DNA of 64,000 nucleotides from Echiichthys vipera (lineage: Eukaryota; Chordata; Actinopteri; Perciformes; Trachinidae), in assembly GCA_963691815.1 (NCBI GenBank), contig OY829648.1:28019883-28083882 (forward strand). The letters are read 5' to 3'. The notes beneath the pieces were generated by a model. It did not search any database. It saw only the letters and a list, made by a program, of their open reading frames with translations, and was not told the origin of the DNA. Made by a program: the position numbers and the translations under genes. Of this stretch, positions 25,911 through 36,178 are shown piece by piece; within the stretch, counting starts at the first letter, position 1, and each line of letters opens with the position of its first letter.

Positions 25911-26160
25911 CAGACCGTACATTTCCCATAACAACAGAGGGGAGACACGGCTTAAATCTTCTCCTCTCCATAAGCCCGTCTCGTCTCGACCCTCCTCTAC
26001 AGCCCCGACGTTGCTTTCCACCTCTGCGTCCCCGGTCTGTTTTTCTCCAGAGTTCAGGTGGAATCTTCGCTGGTCTGGCTGCTATGACAGCTGACATTAG
26101 GACGATCAGCTGTCATCCGGAGTAAACAAAGACAGTGTGTCCCGGCGGAAGCTGTATTGA
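25910..26160. other. CpG-richer segment after the Tc1 remnant
   Basis: Pyrimidine- and CpG-rich (ctcgtctcgaccctcctcta, 'ccccgacgttgctttccacc', gtgtcccggcggaagctg). It contains a near-palindrome, agctgacattag / cagctgtcatccgg. Frames on both strands are open for 60-80 codons without a known motif. It could be a separate miniature element or a small CpG cluster. Confidence 0.3.
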
Positions 26161-26847
26161 TAAAAACAACACGAAAAGAAACACGAAAACAAGCGAAAGT
26201 AACCTCATTGTTGAGGGCACAACTTCACAGAAGTTAGGGGGAAGAAACAAAACGAACAAAAGGAGAATAAAAGTTAATAAAGTTTAAAAAAGCGAACTCA
26301 AAGGCTGGAGTAGAAACAGGCAGGATGCAACTTTTTCGTGCAAGGTTTAATGTATTCAATTATACGTGTTGAACGTAGTTATAATTATACCATACGCATT
26401 AACCTAATTGCTGGCATGAGCAACTAGTCATAGAAGCACATTGCAGTAAGTTGGATTGATATTGATAAATCAGGTTTCTACTGGATTACTGTGGCTAAAT
26501 GGCATTAAGTGAATAAAAAATTATGCTGTCTGACAGAAAAATGCTGTATTAGAGATACTCAGTATAATTCGGTGAGATTGTATGATTAAAATTACTCTCT
26601 GATGTATCATCTGGTGCTTCCTATGTGTCCCAGAAAGAGCAATTTTAGGGGGTAAAGAGGGATATGACACAGTGACCCTGAATAAAATTACAATTTAAAC
26701 AATAAATAACATAGGTTTAGTCATTATACAGTATATTTTTAATTTGAAATGTCTTTTTTTTTTTATCTTACTTTGTATTTTCTGCTCATCATGTTGTATT
26801 CAGACATTTAACTTAGAAAACTGCAAAGAAACATGCACAATTGTTAC

Positions 26848-26998
26848 AGCCTCTGGCTCACTGGGTGTGCCCCATGTTGGCTCATTCCTTGGCAGTGGCC
26901 TGGGTTCAGCTCAGGCCTGTTGCCCTTTGCTGCATGCCCCTCTCCCCTTTCCTGTCGCTCTTCAACTACTCTAATAAAAAAGAAATAAGAGCCCTAAA
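26848..26998 (+). mobile_element. tRNA-derived SINE (second family)
   Basis: ggctcactgggtgtgcccca resembles a tRNA D-arm/box A region, and gggttcagctcaggcctgtt is box-B-like. It is followed by 'ttgctgcatgcccctctccc', cctgtcgctcttcaactac and an A-rich tail aataaaaaagaaataag. This is the layout of a common fish SINE with a pyrimidine-rich body and A-rich tail. Confidence 0.65.
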
Positions 26999-26999
26999 A

Positions 27000-28449
27000 G
27001 ATCATAACCTGACTTATAAATGTATGTTATAATATGTTATAAAACATATTTTTTACATTGTCACCCCCACTGCTTATATTTGTCATGGACTTTTTCAGTA
27101 TTGTGTAATTATATGATATACTAAACTATACTATACTATTCTCATACTATTTTTAAGTAATATATGGTGTCAGTTAGGCTTAAAGGAACAAAGAGTCGTC
27201 CAAAGGAAACTTTATGGTTGGGTCTTTCAGGTGTGTAAAATCAAGGCATAGAGAAAGACGGACAGAGAGGGGGAGGTGTGTGTGCAATGTGAATGTCACA
27301 CATTTCAGGATTCACCCCATGTGAGCTTAAAATCATTTATAGGCCTACAAGCAGTTTGCTCTGCTTCTACTTGACTTTTGTCATTTTTGTGATGTTGTCA
27401 TCAGCTTAGCCTAGATGTTGGGAATTATTGGAAATTTTGAAAACATGCGGCAAGCTTTAAAGAAGCACTAATTCATCCTCTGAGCTTATCATACCTTTCA
27501 CTTGGTGATGCCACATAACCTACACGATTATTCAGTGTGTCAATCTCTTTAAGCTTTTGCAATCAAACAGCGAATGCAGAAAGTATCTGACTGTAAAACA
27601 AAAAAAAAGAAGCAGAAATGAGAAACAGCATATGCATGGGTGAGGTATTCCAGCGTGGTAAACCTGCATTGAATCAATCAAACAAAGAGTAGAGGCGATC
27701 GCCTATCTCACTGATAGCTGCAGGCCAAAAGTTGCGTTGCACAGGGCCAGACAAAAACAACACCTAAAGGCTGATCTATTTTCTTGTTTGGAAGTAATAT
27801 GAGTTCCTACATACCTTCTTGTGATTTAAATCAAGGTCATTAACTGTGATGTGTTGGAGGATGCAGAAACTGGGACATTAATCCTGAGGAAATAGTTATC
27901 TGCCTGAAGAGGTGTGATCAGAATGCAAAGGGACTGGATAGTAGGGGATGAAAAATGTGACAACAAGTCTATGTCACCAGACATTATCTTCCACAACTTT
28001 TGCACATAACTCCCGAACTATTCGAGATGTCACCGAGGGAGGAAAATCTGGGACCGTACCCCTTGTTCCCATGAGCCTCATTTTCTCAGCTATTATTGTG
28101 CATTGCTCAAATTCTCCCTCTGTTCTGGGCCTACTTCTCAAGAGGAAAGATATATTAATAACATGACTTTACTTGCATTTTAGATAAGATTAATGGTTGA
28201 ATCACAGAAGTATGACAGCTTTGAAACAAGCTTGTGTGTAATAGAGGCCATTATTTCAAATTTTCTGTTTTTATTATATCATATGTTAGTAAGACACCTG
28301 CTCCCATTTTAATTTGTTGATGTTGTTTGCTGTGGTCTAAATAAATTCAGTCGAATGCACTTTTCCACAGCACTAATTTCACAAGTACAACAACAGTCAT
28401 GTCTTATCTTAAGCAAGAGTAGTACGGCTCTAGGGATGACATGGGTGTT
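27000..28449. other. No feature seen
   Basis: AT-rich and unique-looking; ctatactatactattctc at about 27127 is a minor simple repeat. Confidence 0.45.
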
Positions 28450-28856
28450 TCAGTCGGTGTGTTAGTCGGTCAGTCCTCCATTTAGTCCAGACTTAAATAT
28501 CAATTTGATTGCCATCAAACTTTGTACAGACATTCATGGTCCACGGAGAATACATTCTAAAGACTAAGATGATCCTCTGAATTTTCCTCTCGTGCCACCA
28601 GAAGGTCAATGTTTGACATATGGAGTAAAATATCTCAACACCAAAATTTGAGCACATTTTTATTGTTCCCAGAGAACTTACTTTGACATTTCTGCTAGCA
28701 CCACCATTTAGACTTTTATTGAATTATCTCAACAAATATTCCATGGATTGTCTTGATATCTGGAACAGCCATTTGTGGTTCAAAGAGGAAAAATATAATC
28801 ACTTTGAATCCCGGATCTTTTATCTGAAATTTCCAAATACCTAACCTGTGACCAAG
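28450..28856 (+). mobile_element. Family-A interspersed repeat, left part (interrupted)
   Basis: Contains phrases typical of a very abundant percomorph repeat: 'ttgtacagacattcatggtc', 'tgccaccagaaggtcaatg', 'atatctcaacaaatattcca' and 'ccaaatacct'. These include the internal degenerate repetition about 'gccatcaaactttgtacag' and 'aaatatctcaac'. The remaining right part of the same repeat resumes at about 30070, so later insertions split it. Confidence 0.7.
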
Positions 28857-30065
28857 TTATACCGAAACTTCTCCAGTCACACGATACCTGCATTTGATCC
28901 TTTTTGTACCCAGATATAGAAAAAATAATTAATGTTATGATTTTGCTCACAGTCGATCATGCATTTTTCGAGTTAGTGTGTCATGTGATTGGCAGTTGTA
29001 TTTGAGTTGGCAGTTTAGCGTACTGAGACGTTTCCATTCACATGATGGGTATCGAATGAAGTAAAAAAATGCATTAAATTCAATAATTTACTGCTTTCGG
29101 TATCACTCTAAAGTTGTAATCCATAAGAATTGAGATAAGTTGTTTCTAGTGCCTACTTTGGCGGTAAGATGTAATTGCAGGCGAGCCTTTAGGACCTAAT
29201 CTCCCAGAGTTCCTTTCAGACAGAACAGTGTCGACTGTATGACGTCAGTAGATTGGCAGCTCACAATGACCATTGTTTTAACTCACTCTTTGATAGATAG
29301 TAAATTAACAGACAATTAACTACTTTAAAATCTTAGTGATTACAACGTTAAGGGTACCATATTTTTCGGATTAAAAGTCGCTCCGGAGTAAAAGTCGCAC
29401 CAGCTGAAAATGCATAATAAAGAAGGAAAAAAACATATAAGTCGCACTAGAGTAGAAGTTGCATTTTTTGGGGAAATTTATTTGATAAAATCCAACACCA
29501 AGAATAGTTATTTCATCTTGAAAGGCAATTTAAAATAAAAATAGAATAGAGAACAACAGGCTGAATAAGTGTACGTTATATGACGCATAAAAAAACAACT
29601 GAGAACGTGCCTGGTATGTTAACGTCACATATTATGGTAAAAGTAATTCAAATAACTATAACATATAGAACATTTACCAAACACTCTGTCACTCCTAATC
29701 ACTAAATCCACTGAACTCTTCTTCCTCATTGTCACTTCTGAACAATTCCGCCAACTCCAAGTAGCAGGTAGCATCTTTTTTTTCACAATGCACTTCTGCC
29801 ATGACCCGCCCCTGCCGAATTTTGATTGGTTGACGTGTGTGTGACGATTGCTGATATACGCCTAGTCTCTTACGTGACTGACGTAAATAATAGCCCGGAC
29901 TATTATTTGATATTTTACGGTAATGTGTTAATAATTTCACACATAAGTCTCTCCAGAGTATAAGTCGCACCCCCGGCCAAACTATGAAAAAAACTGCGAC
30001 TTATCATCCGAAAAATACAGTACTGTGGTATAAGCACCGGTATTGTAAAGTTTTAAACAATCCAA
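28857..30065. mobile_element. Second-layer insertion inside family A
   Basis: The sequence between the two halves of family A. Its right end, read on the minus strand, begins TTAGGGCTTGGATTG and then ACAATACCGGTGC. This is the style of hAT-like miniature elements (TAGGGCTGGGTATCG...ACCGGT). The left end carries accgaaac and acgatacc motifs. It was itself interrupted at 29355 by a pogo-like element. Exact ends and an 8-bp target duplication could not be established. Confidence 0.45.
29355..30022 (-). mobile_element. Pogo/Tigger-like non-autonomous element with TA target sites
   Basis: Inverted ends are clear: left TACCATATTTTTCGGATT, right (reverse complement) TACTGTATTTTTCGGATG, both running into AAGTCGC motifs, and bounded by TA dinucleotides. 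A CAGTATTTTTCGGAT-type end with TA duplication fits pogo/Tigger (Tc1-mariner superfamily). The internal AAGTCGCAC/GTCGC repetition is typical of a very abundant vertebrate family. A 91-codon minus-strand frame at 29695-29970 ends SDNEEEEFSGFSD, like the acidic tail of pogo-type transposases. The catalytic domain is absent. Confidence 0.7.
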
Positions 30066-30260
30066 GCCCTAAGAAATAATAATATTCCCATCAACCTCAG
30101 ATATACTTTGTGTTTAGTGTTTAGCAAATGTTAGCATGCTAGATTGTAAAAATTAAACCTGCTTAATATGCTAGCATTGCCATTGTGAGCATATTAGCAT
30201 GGTGATGTGAGCATTTAGCTCAATGCACTGCTGTGCTTGGCTACAGTCTTAAGCTGCGAA
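30066..30260 (+). mobile_element. Family-A interspersed repeat, right part
   Basis: Resumes with cccatcaacctcag and continues tttgtgtttagtgtttagca, then atgttagcatgctag and a run of TTAGCATG/GTGAGCAT motifs to 'tgcactgctgtgcttggcta'. This is the 3' half of the same repeat as 28450-28856. A minus-strand copy of this half lies at 11745-11895. Confidence 0.7.
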
Positions 30261-30504
30261 AATGACATAGAGGCAAATACAATCACTCGAGACGCTTGTA
30301 TTGCGCCGTTTGCTCACATTTGTCACATTTTCGATCATTGTTTTATCGCTTCAATGGCAGGTAGAAGTCGAGGCGGCTAGCTTACTGAAGCTAACCCCCA
30401 GCTCAGCCTAATCTGCTGTTGTGCTAAATGGAAGTGACGCTAGTGTTAACCAGGGATCTGAATGCTTTTAAAAGAACAAAAATGAGCTCTCAGATGAAAT
30501 GTGT

Positions 30505-30520
30505 GGCTCTTAAAAGAGCT
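30505..30520 (-). promoter_or_regulatory. Histone mRNA 3' stem-loop
   Basis: Minus strand AGCTCTTTTAAGAGCC followed by ACACA. This is the replication-dependent histone 3' processing hairpin (6-bp stem, UUUA loop), bound by SLBP, with the typical ACA-containing cleavage region after it. The outermost pair is A-C instead of G-C. A purine-rich GAGAGCTC about 12 nt further on (30483-30492) resembles the U7 snRNA binding element. It sits 33 nt after the H4-like stop codon. Confidence 0.65.
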
Positions 30521-30553
30521 GTTGTGTTGTAGTGAGATCCAGCCGTCAGTGAT

Positions 30554-30647
30554 TTAACCTCTGAAGCCGTACAGGCTGCTGCCCTGTCTCCGGCAGATCA
30601 GACCAGGATATGCTTTACTCTGGACTGACGGCTTTCTTCTTCTTCTG
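30554..30647 (-). pseudogene. Decayed 3' end of a histone H4 gene
   Basis: On the minus strand the last 12 codons plus stop read RRQGSSLYGFRG*. This compares with the invariant H4 C-terminus KRQGRTLYGFGG*. The LYGFGG ending is specific to H4. Upstream, up to about 30647, a lysine-rich stretch (KKKKAVS) can be aligned weakly with the H4 AKRKTVT region, but there is an extra insertion and a stop codon, so no intact coding region remains. No H4 N-terminal or globular part is seen further upstream, where the sequence turns into an unrelated CpG-rich segment. The stop codon is followed 33 nt later by a histone-type stem-loop, in the correct order and on the same strand. This supports a gene fragment rather than chance similarity. 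It may be a truncated gene copy or part of a repeat that captured an H4 tail. Confidence 0.6.
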
Positions 30648-31090
30648 GATTTCTAGACTAGATGCCTAAAGGCACGTTGCTGCCATCCTCAGTAAATAGT
30701 TATATCCATTATATTATATCCATAGGGACAGTCTGGTTTCCCCCCAAGGACTGCAACAATGGCAGCTTTGGTGATCCCCTGGATGTCTCAAGGAGAACGT
30801 TGATGATGCTTACCGCAATCTCAACGCTGATTGGACGTCATGGACCGATGCCGTCTGAAAAGTTAAATATTTTCAACTTTATTTGCGTCGCTTCAGACGC
30901 TTCAGATGCTCCAGACGGGCTTATCCCCGCCAGACGTTCCATTTGCACTGTCTCCGCTGAATCGTGTGTCGTCGAGCTATTAACATTGATTTTTAATGTA
31001 GAGTTGCAGCTCAATTTGCGTCTATCGCGTTTGGTGGGAACGCAGATTTACAAAAGTGCAAGCATGACTGTAAACTCTTAGTCTTGTTCA
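30648..31090. other. CpG-richer segment next to the H4 remnant, probable miniature element
   Basis: 'ttgcgtcgcttcagacgctt' plus repeated AGACG/CAGACG motifs and 'gctgattggacgtcatgg' give a locally CpG-rich composition unlike the flanks. A 139-codon frame (30662-31081) runs through it without a recognisable domain. It is likely transposon-derived. Confidence 0.35.
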
Positions 31091-31499
31091 TTTAATATTT
31101 TTAGTCATTTTTATTTTGCTGTTTTTTTAAAATGTGGTTCAGTTTTAAATACATCAGGATTCTAAATGACCAATTCTTGACAAAATTGTGATAAATCAAA
31201 TTAAATAATTTTTCTTTTCTTTTCATTTTTTTTGTGCATGTGTTAATTAGGCTGGTGCATCTGCAGCTTGTGGCAAGGGTAAATCCCTTTGTTGGGAATT
31301 GGCAGGTGTATAAAATGTCAGAGACACTGTATTTTGTGTAGCTGCCCATGTCCAACATCTTACTTGAATATTCTATATGTATTTCATTACCACTTTATTC
31401 TACCAGTGAATTCTGTACTGTAGATTAGAAAACCTGATTATATCTGTGTATGAAATGGGATTTCTTTCTACATCAAACTTTAATTGTGACCAAAGGAGA

Positions 31500-32560
31500 T
31501 TAGTTAAGATAAACCCAATCGAATTTCAGCTTTGCTATCCAATTTGCATATTCTGTAGCTATAAGATAGGATGATTCACCTTTTACAATTTCACAGATGG
31601 GATCATCAAGGATCAGCTGATGCATCAATGTATTTTGATTTTCCTTTTTTCCGGCATTAAGTAGCTTTTGATAAAGTCTTAATTTCCTTACTACATCATT
31701 ATTAGCTTTTGATACCGACGTGCCATCTGGCAAATGTTAAAGCACAAGCAGATAAGAATTCATAATGAATATGGTTGACTCTGTGACAGATTGTAATAAA
31801 AGAGAGGGGCTGTGACAATTATCGCAGAGACAGAGCGTGAGGGCATTTGACAATGTGGCAGGCCTGCTTTTGCTAATTGCAAAGCTGCTTGTACATTTGC
31901 ACTATCTCACCGACCACCACAATTCCTTTATGCGCAATCACATCTCTTTTTATATATACATCCACTCCGAAAATCCCACTCTCCTGCATAAGTCTGTGTA
32001 TCTAAATGGATTTTATTTAGCAGTTTAACTGAGTTCAGTGATATAACAGAAGACCTATAACACTTTCCCACCTACACATGGTGAGAATGAATCCAAATTG
32101 TTCTATTTCGCAGCCGTGTCAACTCCTCCCCAGCACCACCTGTCATCAGGATATTTTGCAGCAATATCAGAGGAAACACTTTGGAGATTGTGCGAGCTGT
32201 GTGCTTTCATCAATGTCCCTTAATTAAATCTACCTTTCCCCAGGCTCCTCCGTGATCTCTGCAAATAAAATACAGAGTAAACACACCTAATTAAAGAAGT
32301 TAGAAACAACCCAACCAGGTTGTGCCTCAATGTCAGTGGCTGGCGTATATGCAGAGGCTCTGCAGTGTACTGTGATTCCTCCCCGGCTCGCAGTCAGTGC
32401 AGGCTAAAATCATGTGTCATTAGTAAATTACACAGGTGCCAGAATGAGTTATCATCTTGAGTATGAAAAGCTTCATAATAACCTAAGGAGGTGCTTCTAA
32501 AACGGTCCTATCTTTTAAGCTAAATGAACACGCCACACTGATATGAGATTATCCAGCTTT
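31500..32560. other. Candidate conserved non-coding cluster
   Basis: About 1 kb of repeat-free sequence. An octamer (atgcaaat) is on the minus strand near 31540-31550. Other motifs are tgctaattgcaaagctg, 'cccttaattaaatctacc', 'cacacctaattaaag' and cattagtaaattac. A 77-codon minus frame at 31500-31733 lacks any known domain. Confidence 0.4.
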
Positions 32561-32906
32561 GGAGCAGACACTGTTGCCCCGAGGCCTGCAGCCAGTTTAT
32601 GATGCACTATTTTCCCCTAATCTTTTTCAACCTCAACAAGCACAAGTATGGGGCAAATGGAAGAAGAGAAGAGAGAAACATTTTGAGTAAAAAAAAAAAA
32701 AAGCTTCATACCACAGTGTTATTTCCAAAAAACTCTTGCAGACTGGTCGACAGTGGTGGGAGGGTTTTGAAATTCCAGTGCAGCTAAACAGCTGTGTAGT
32801 CCCTTTTACCCAGACGCCTAATGGAGAAATGGACGTATGGTGCTTTATTCAAGCTCTACTGCTCTACGACTAATATTCATCACAGTATAAAACTGATTGA
32901 AAATAA

Positions 32907-33240
32907 ATTAAAAGGTCTCATATTCTGCTATTTTTAGGTTCATACTTGTATTTTGGGTTTCTGCTAGAACATGTTTACATGTTTTAATGTAAAAAAAACC
33001 ACAGTATTTTTCTCATCCTGTCTGTCTGAATATAGCTGTATTCACTCTGTCTGCAACGTTCTTTTAGCACCTGTCTCTTTAAGCCTCCCCACTCGAAAAA
33101 GACCAGTTTTGATGGCGTGAGAAAAACATGCTGCATCTTTGCAAAGGTAGCTTTCCATTTCCGGCAGTGGTTGGAGATACTCAGATGGAGAATGGTATAT
33201 TCTAATGAGCCTGCATGTGACATAGTAAGGGGATCAAAGC
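32907..33240 (+). mobile_element. Fish interspersed repeat fragment (probably miniature DNA transposon)
   Basis: Carries 'tcatattctgctatttttag', gttcatacttgtattttggg, 'tttctcatcctgtctgtctg' and 'cacctgtctctttaagcctc' in this order, as in a very abundant percomorph repeat recalled from memory. Only one end is recognisable. Confidence 0.6.
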
Positions 33241-33933
33241 CTGAACAGCTTGTTGAATTCCATATTTTCTGATCTATGTAGCCCGGAAAAAAACGGACTT
33301 GCTCGTCTTATTTTTACAGTTTGTGTGTTGGTAGGCACTCCAGATAAACATTCAAAGGAGAAGGAAAAGTCCTAGTCCCTACACCACTAAGCAATCAAAT
33401 ATACAAATAAATAAAATAAATATATATGTATAACAGAGTCATCCCACACTCTTCAGAACAGAAGACTTAAATGTGGTGGGAAGATCAACATTTTTTCATA
33501 CTGAATTCTTTGGAATATTACGTGAATTTGATATGATGTGAGTCAGCTGTACAGGGAATAAATGGATGAGCAGATTAAGAAAGTGACTGCCTCTATTGGA
33601 GACCATGTCTTATGAAAACATATGGGCTTAGCAGTGTATAATTTACTCTCATTTCTTTACGCCTGGGTGCATATTTTACTGAGCGACAGTCCAGCAGCTC
33701 AAACATTGTCAAACAAAAAGATTGCCATATTTAATCAAGATTACAAGAGAAACAATGGAACAGGTGACTGTGAGAGTACCCAGGGCATTTACAGGTCCGA
33801 TGTATAATTTAGAACTAAGGATACCACTGCAAAGTGACTGTTTTAAAGTGTTGAAAAAGACTAATCTATTTCCAAAAAGTTGGTGTTACTTAAAAAAAAA
33901 AAGATTATTCATTTAGTCTTAAGAAAGTGTTTA

Positions 33934-34215
33934 TGCACACATCACTGTGTTGTACGCATGTGGTAGGTAGAAAATACAATTTGCATTAAGCCTTTCTACC
34001 ACAAGAGCCACAAGCATATGCATGTGGCACACTTATAGATAACAAACCATGTTGGTAACACATTTTTAACCCCCTTTCTCATTTCTAAGCAGTATATAAA
34101 CAAACAATGAATGGTAAAACACTACAACACTCTCAGCTGTAAAGAGTAAAGCAGAAATATCCAAAAGTGCACACATCACTGAGAGCTGCATGTGGTAGGT
34201 AGAAAATACAATTTG
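33934..34215. repeat. Composite repeat, copy 1
   Basis: A 183-bp core (33980-34162) has a diverged copy at 35997-36178. The core is flanked on both sides by a roughly 50-bp direct repeat, 33934-33983 and 34168-34215, both containing gcacacatcactg and 'gcatgtggtaggtagaaaat'. The core contains 'taagcagtatataaacaaac', typical of a fish miniature repeat. Confidence 0.75.
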
Positions 34216-34574
34216 TCAGCAACATACACCAAACTTCATTATGGCTGTCATACATTTGGAAAGTCCCCAAATTTATGTTCCTATTCTTGCACAATCTGCC
34301 CACTGATGTGGATAACATGAAAGTGAAAATGTTAGCATTCGGTAGGTTTTATATCCTCCTGTTTTTACACACATTTTGTGTGCAAAAGGGCTCAGGTGCA
34401 AAGTCGGCATGTTGATAATGATAACAATAAAAAAATGCTGATGGAGTCCAACTTGCTGCCACAGTATCTGTAAATGCTTTTTCTTATTTTTGCAGACGAT
34501 TCATAAATTCAACTACTGTTCTTCAGTACAACTTTGAGGTACTTAAAGCGCTCTACTACAATTCTGTCTCCACT

Positions 34575-34760
34575 TACCACTGCCAGGAAGGTTATGTTTT
34601 TGGTTTGGTTTGTCTGTTTGTCAGCAGCATTACAGAAAAACAACTGGACCAATTTCCATAAAACTTGGCGGATGTGTGTAGCATGGGTCAAGGAAGAACC
34701 CATTAAAATTTGGAGTGGATCTGAATCACAGCACGGCAACACAAATGATTTTTCACTTTT
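34575..34760 (+). repeat. Fish interspersed repeat (AAGGTTATGTTTT type)
   Basis: caggaaggttatgttttt, ttgtctgtttgtcagcagca, 'atttccataaaacttggcgg' and 'aagaacccattaaaatttgg' appear in the order seen in a very abundant fish repeat. Confidence 0.65.
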
Positions 34761-35996
34761 GTTAAGAATGCCAGATAGGGCATCCCTTGACAGAGTTCTG
34801 TGCTCTCTGGGTGCCTTTCTAGTGACTAGTTACTTCAAACATCAAGATTTTGTATCGGAAGCATATAATCATTTGATAAAATATGATGCATTATTATGGA
34901 TTAAACTACCAGTAACACTATAGAGTATATAGCAGCTACAATGACATCCACCTTATATTCACCAATTATAATGTATTTATATTATAATATATATATAATA
35001 AGGATATAATATTATTATTATATAGCACTTTAGAAGAGACCATTCTGTATACATACTTTTAAGTATAATTAGGTGAAACTATAGTATCTTTACACTGCTG
35101 TAATGGTGCTTTCACTTGCGTAAAAACTTCTTCTACTGCTAATGTAGAACATAGATTTAAAGCACAAATCTTATTAATGGCCAACAGCTAAATTAGGCAA
35201 TAAACACTACAAAAAGTCCTTTAGTATAGCAATTTCTGTAAAAGTTGTTTCTAAGGGGAAAAAACCCAAACTATAATTTGACTGTGTACTTTTGTCTGTA
35301 AACTATTGCACTTCCACGTGTAAGGCCTGCAGTATGTGACTGTCTAACGCTTATCTCTCCAGGAGTTATAGGAGTTAATGAGAGCAACTTGACAATGTGA
35401 GACTACCTGGAGCCTGAGGGCCTGTCGGGGAGTGAGTAAACCATTAGCCTTAGCCCCCGGGCAAACAGCTCCTAAAAAGTGAGGAGTTCTGCAACACCAT
35501 TTTATTGCTAAGTTGCCATGCGAAGCCTGATACTGTACTGGTGTATACTGGAGACAGAGACAAGCTGCTTTGTCACTGCAGATATCTAATGCTGTGTATT
35601 GTCAGAAACCTGAAGCCCCAGCTGGTCAAAACAAGCCAGAGATATAACACTGTCATACAGTAATCCCTGCAACCGACACACATACACTGGCTTTTTAGAG
35701 AGGCACTGAGAGTTGACACAGACGAGTGTAATGGGTCTCTCACCTGTAACATGACTCTGTCTTTGGAAGGAGGCCTGAGGATGGCTGGGTGTGCCCGCCC
35801 TCAGTCCTCCCAGTTGGACACCAGTATTCTGCAGCTCATTGTCTTTGTGTGATGGGTCAAGAAGATAAATCCTCTTGGCTCTCCGGTTTTGCAAACAGCC
35901 ACAGAAAAATGATAGCCCTGGGAGCATATTTTTGGCATCATATAAATAAGAAATGAAAAACGAAAAAGAAATTATCCCCCCGAAAGAATGATCTGG

Positions 35997-36178
35997 TTTG
36001 CATTAAGCCTTCTACCACAAGAGCCACAATCATACGCATGTGACACACTTATAGAGAACAAACCATGTCGGTAACACATTTTCTAACCCCCTTAGCATTT
36101 CTAAGCAGTATATAAACAAACAATAAATGGTAAAACACTACAACACTCCTAGCTGTAAACAGTAAAGCAGAAATATCC
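35997..36178. repeat. Composite repeat, copy 2 (core only)
   Basis: A 182-bp direct copy of 33980-34162, with roughly a dozen differences by eye, about 2 kb downstream in the same orientation. It lacks the flanking 50-bp repeats. Confidence 0.8.

Noticed and set aside
30662..31081. 139-codon plus-strand frame
   Set aside because: Lies in a CpG-rich miniature-element-like segment, no domain; the real signal there is the H4 remnant on the other strand.
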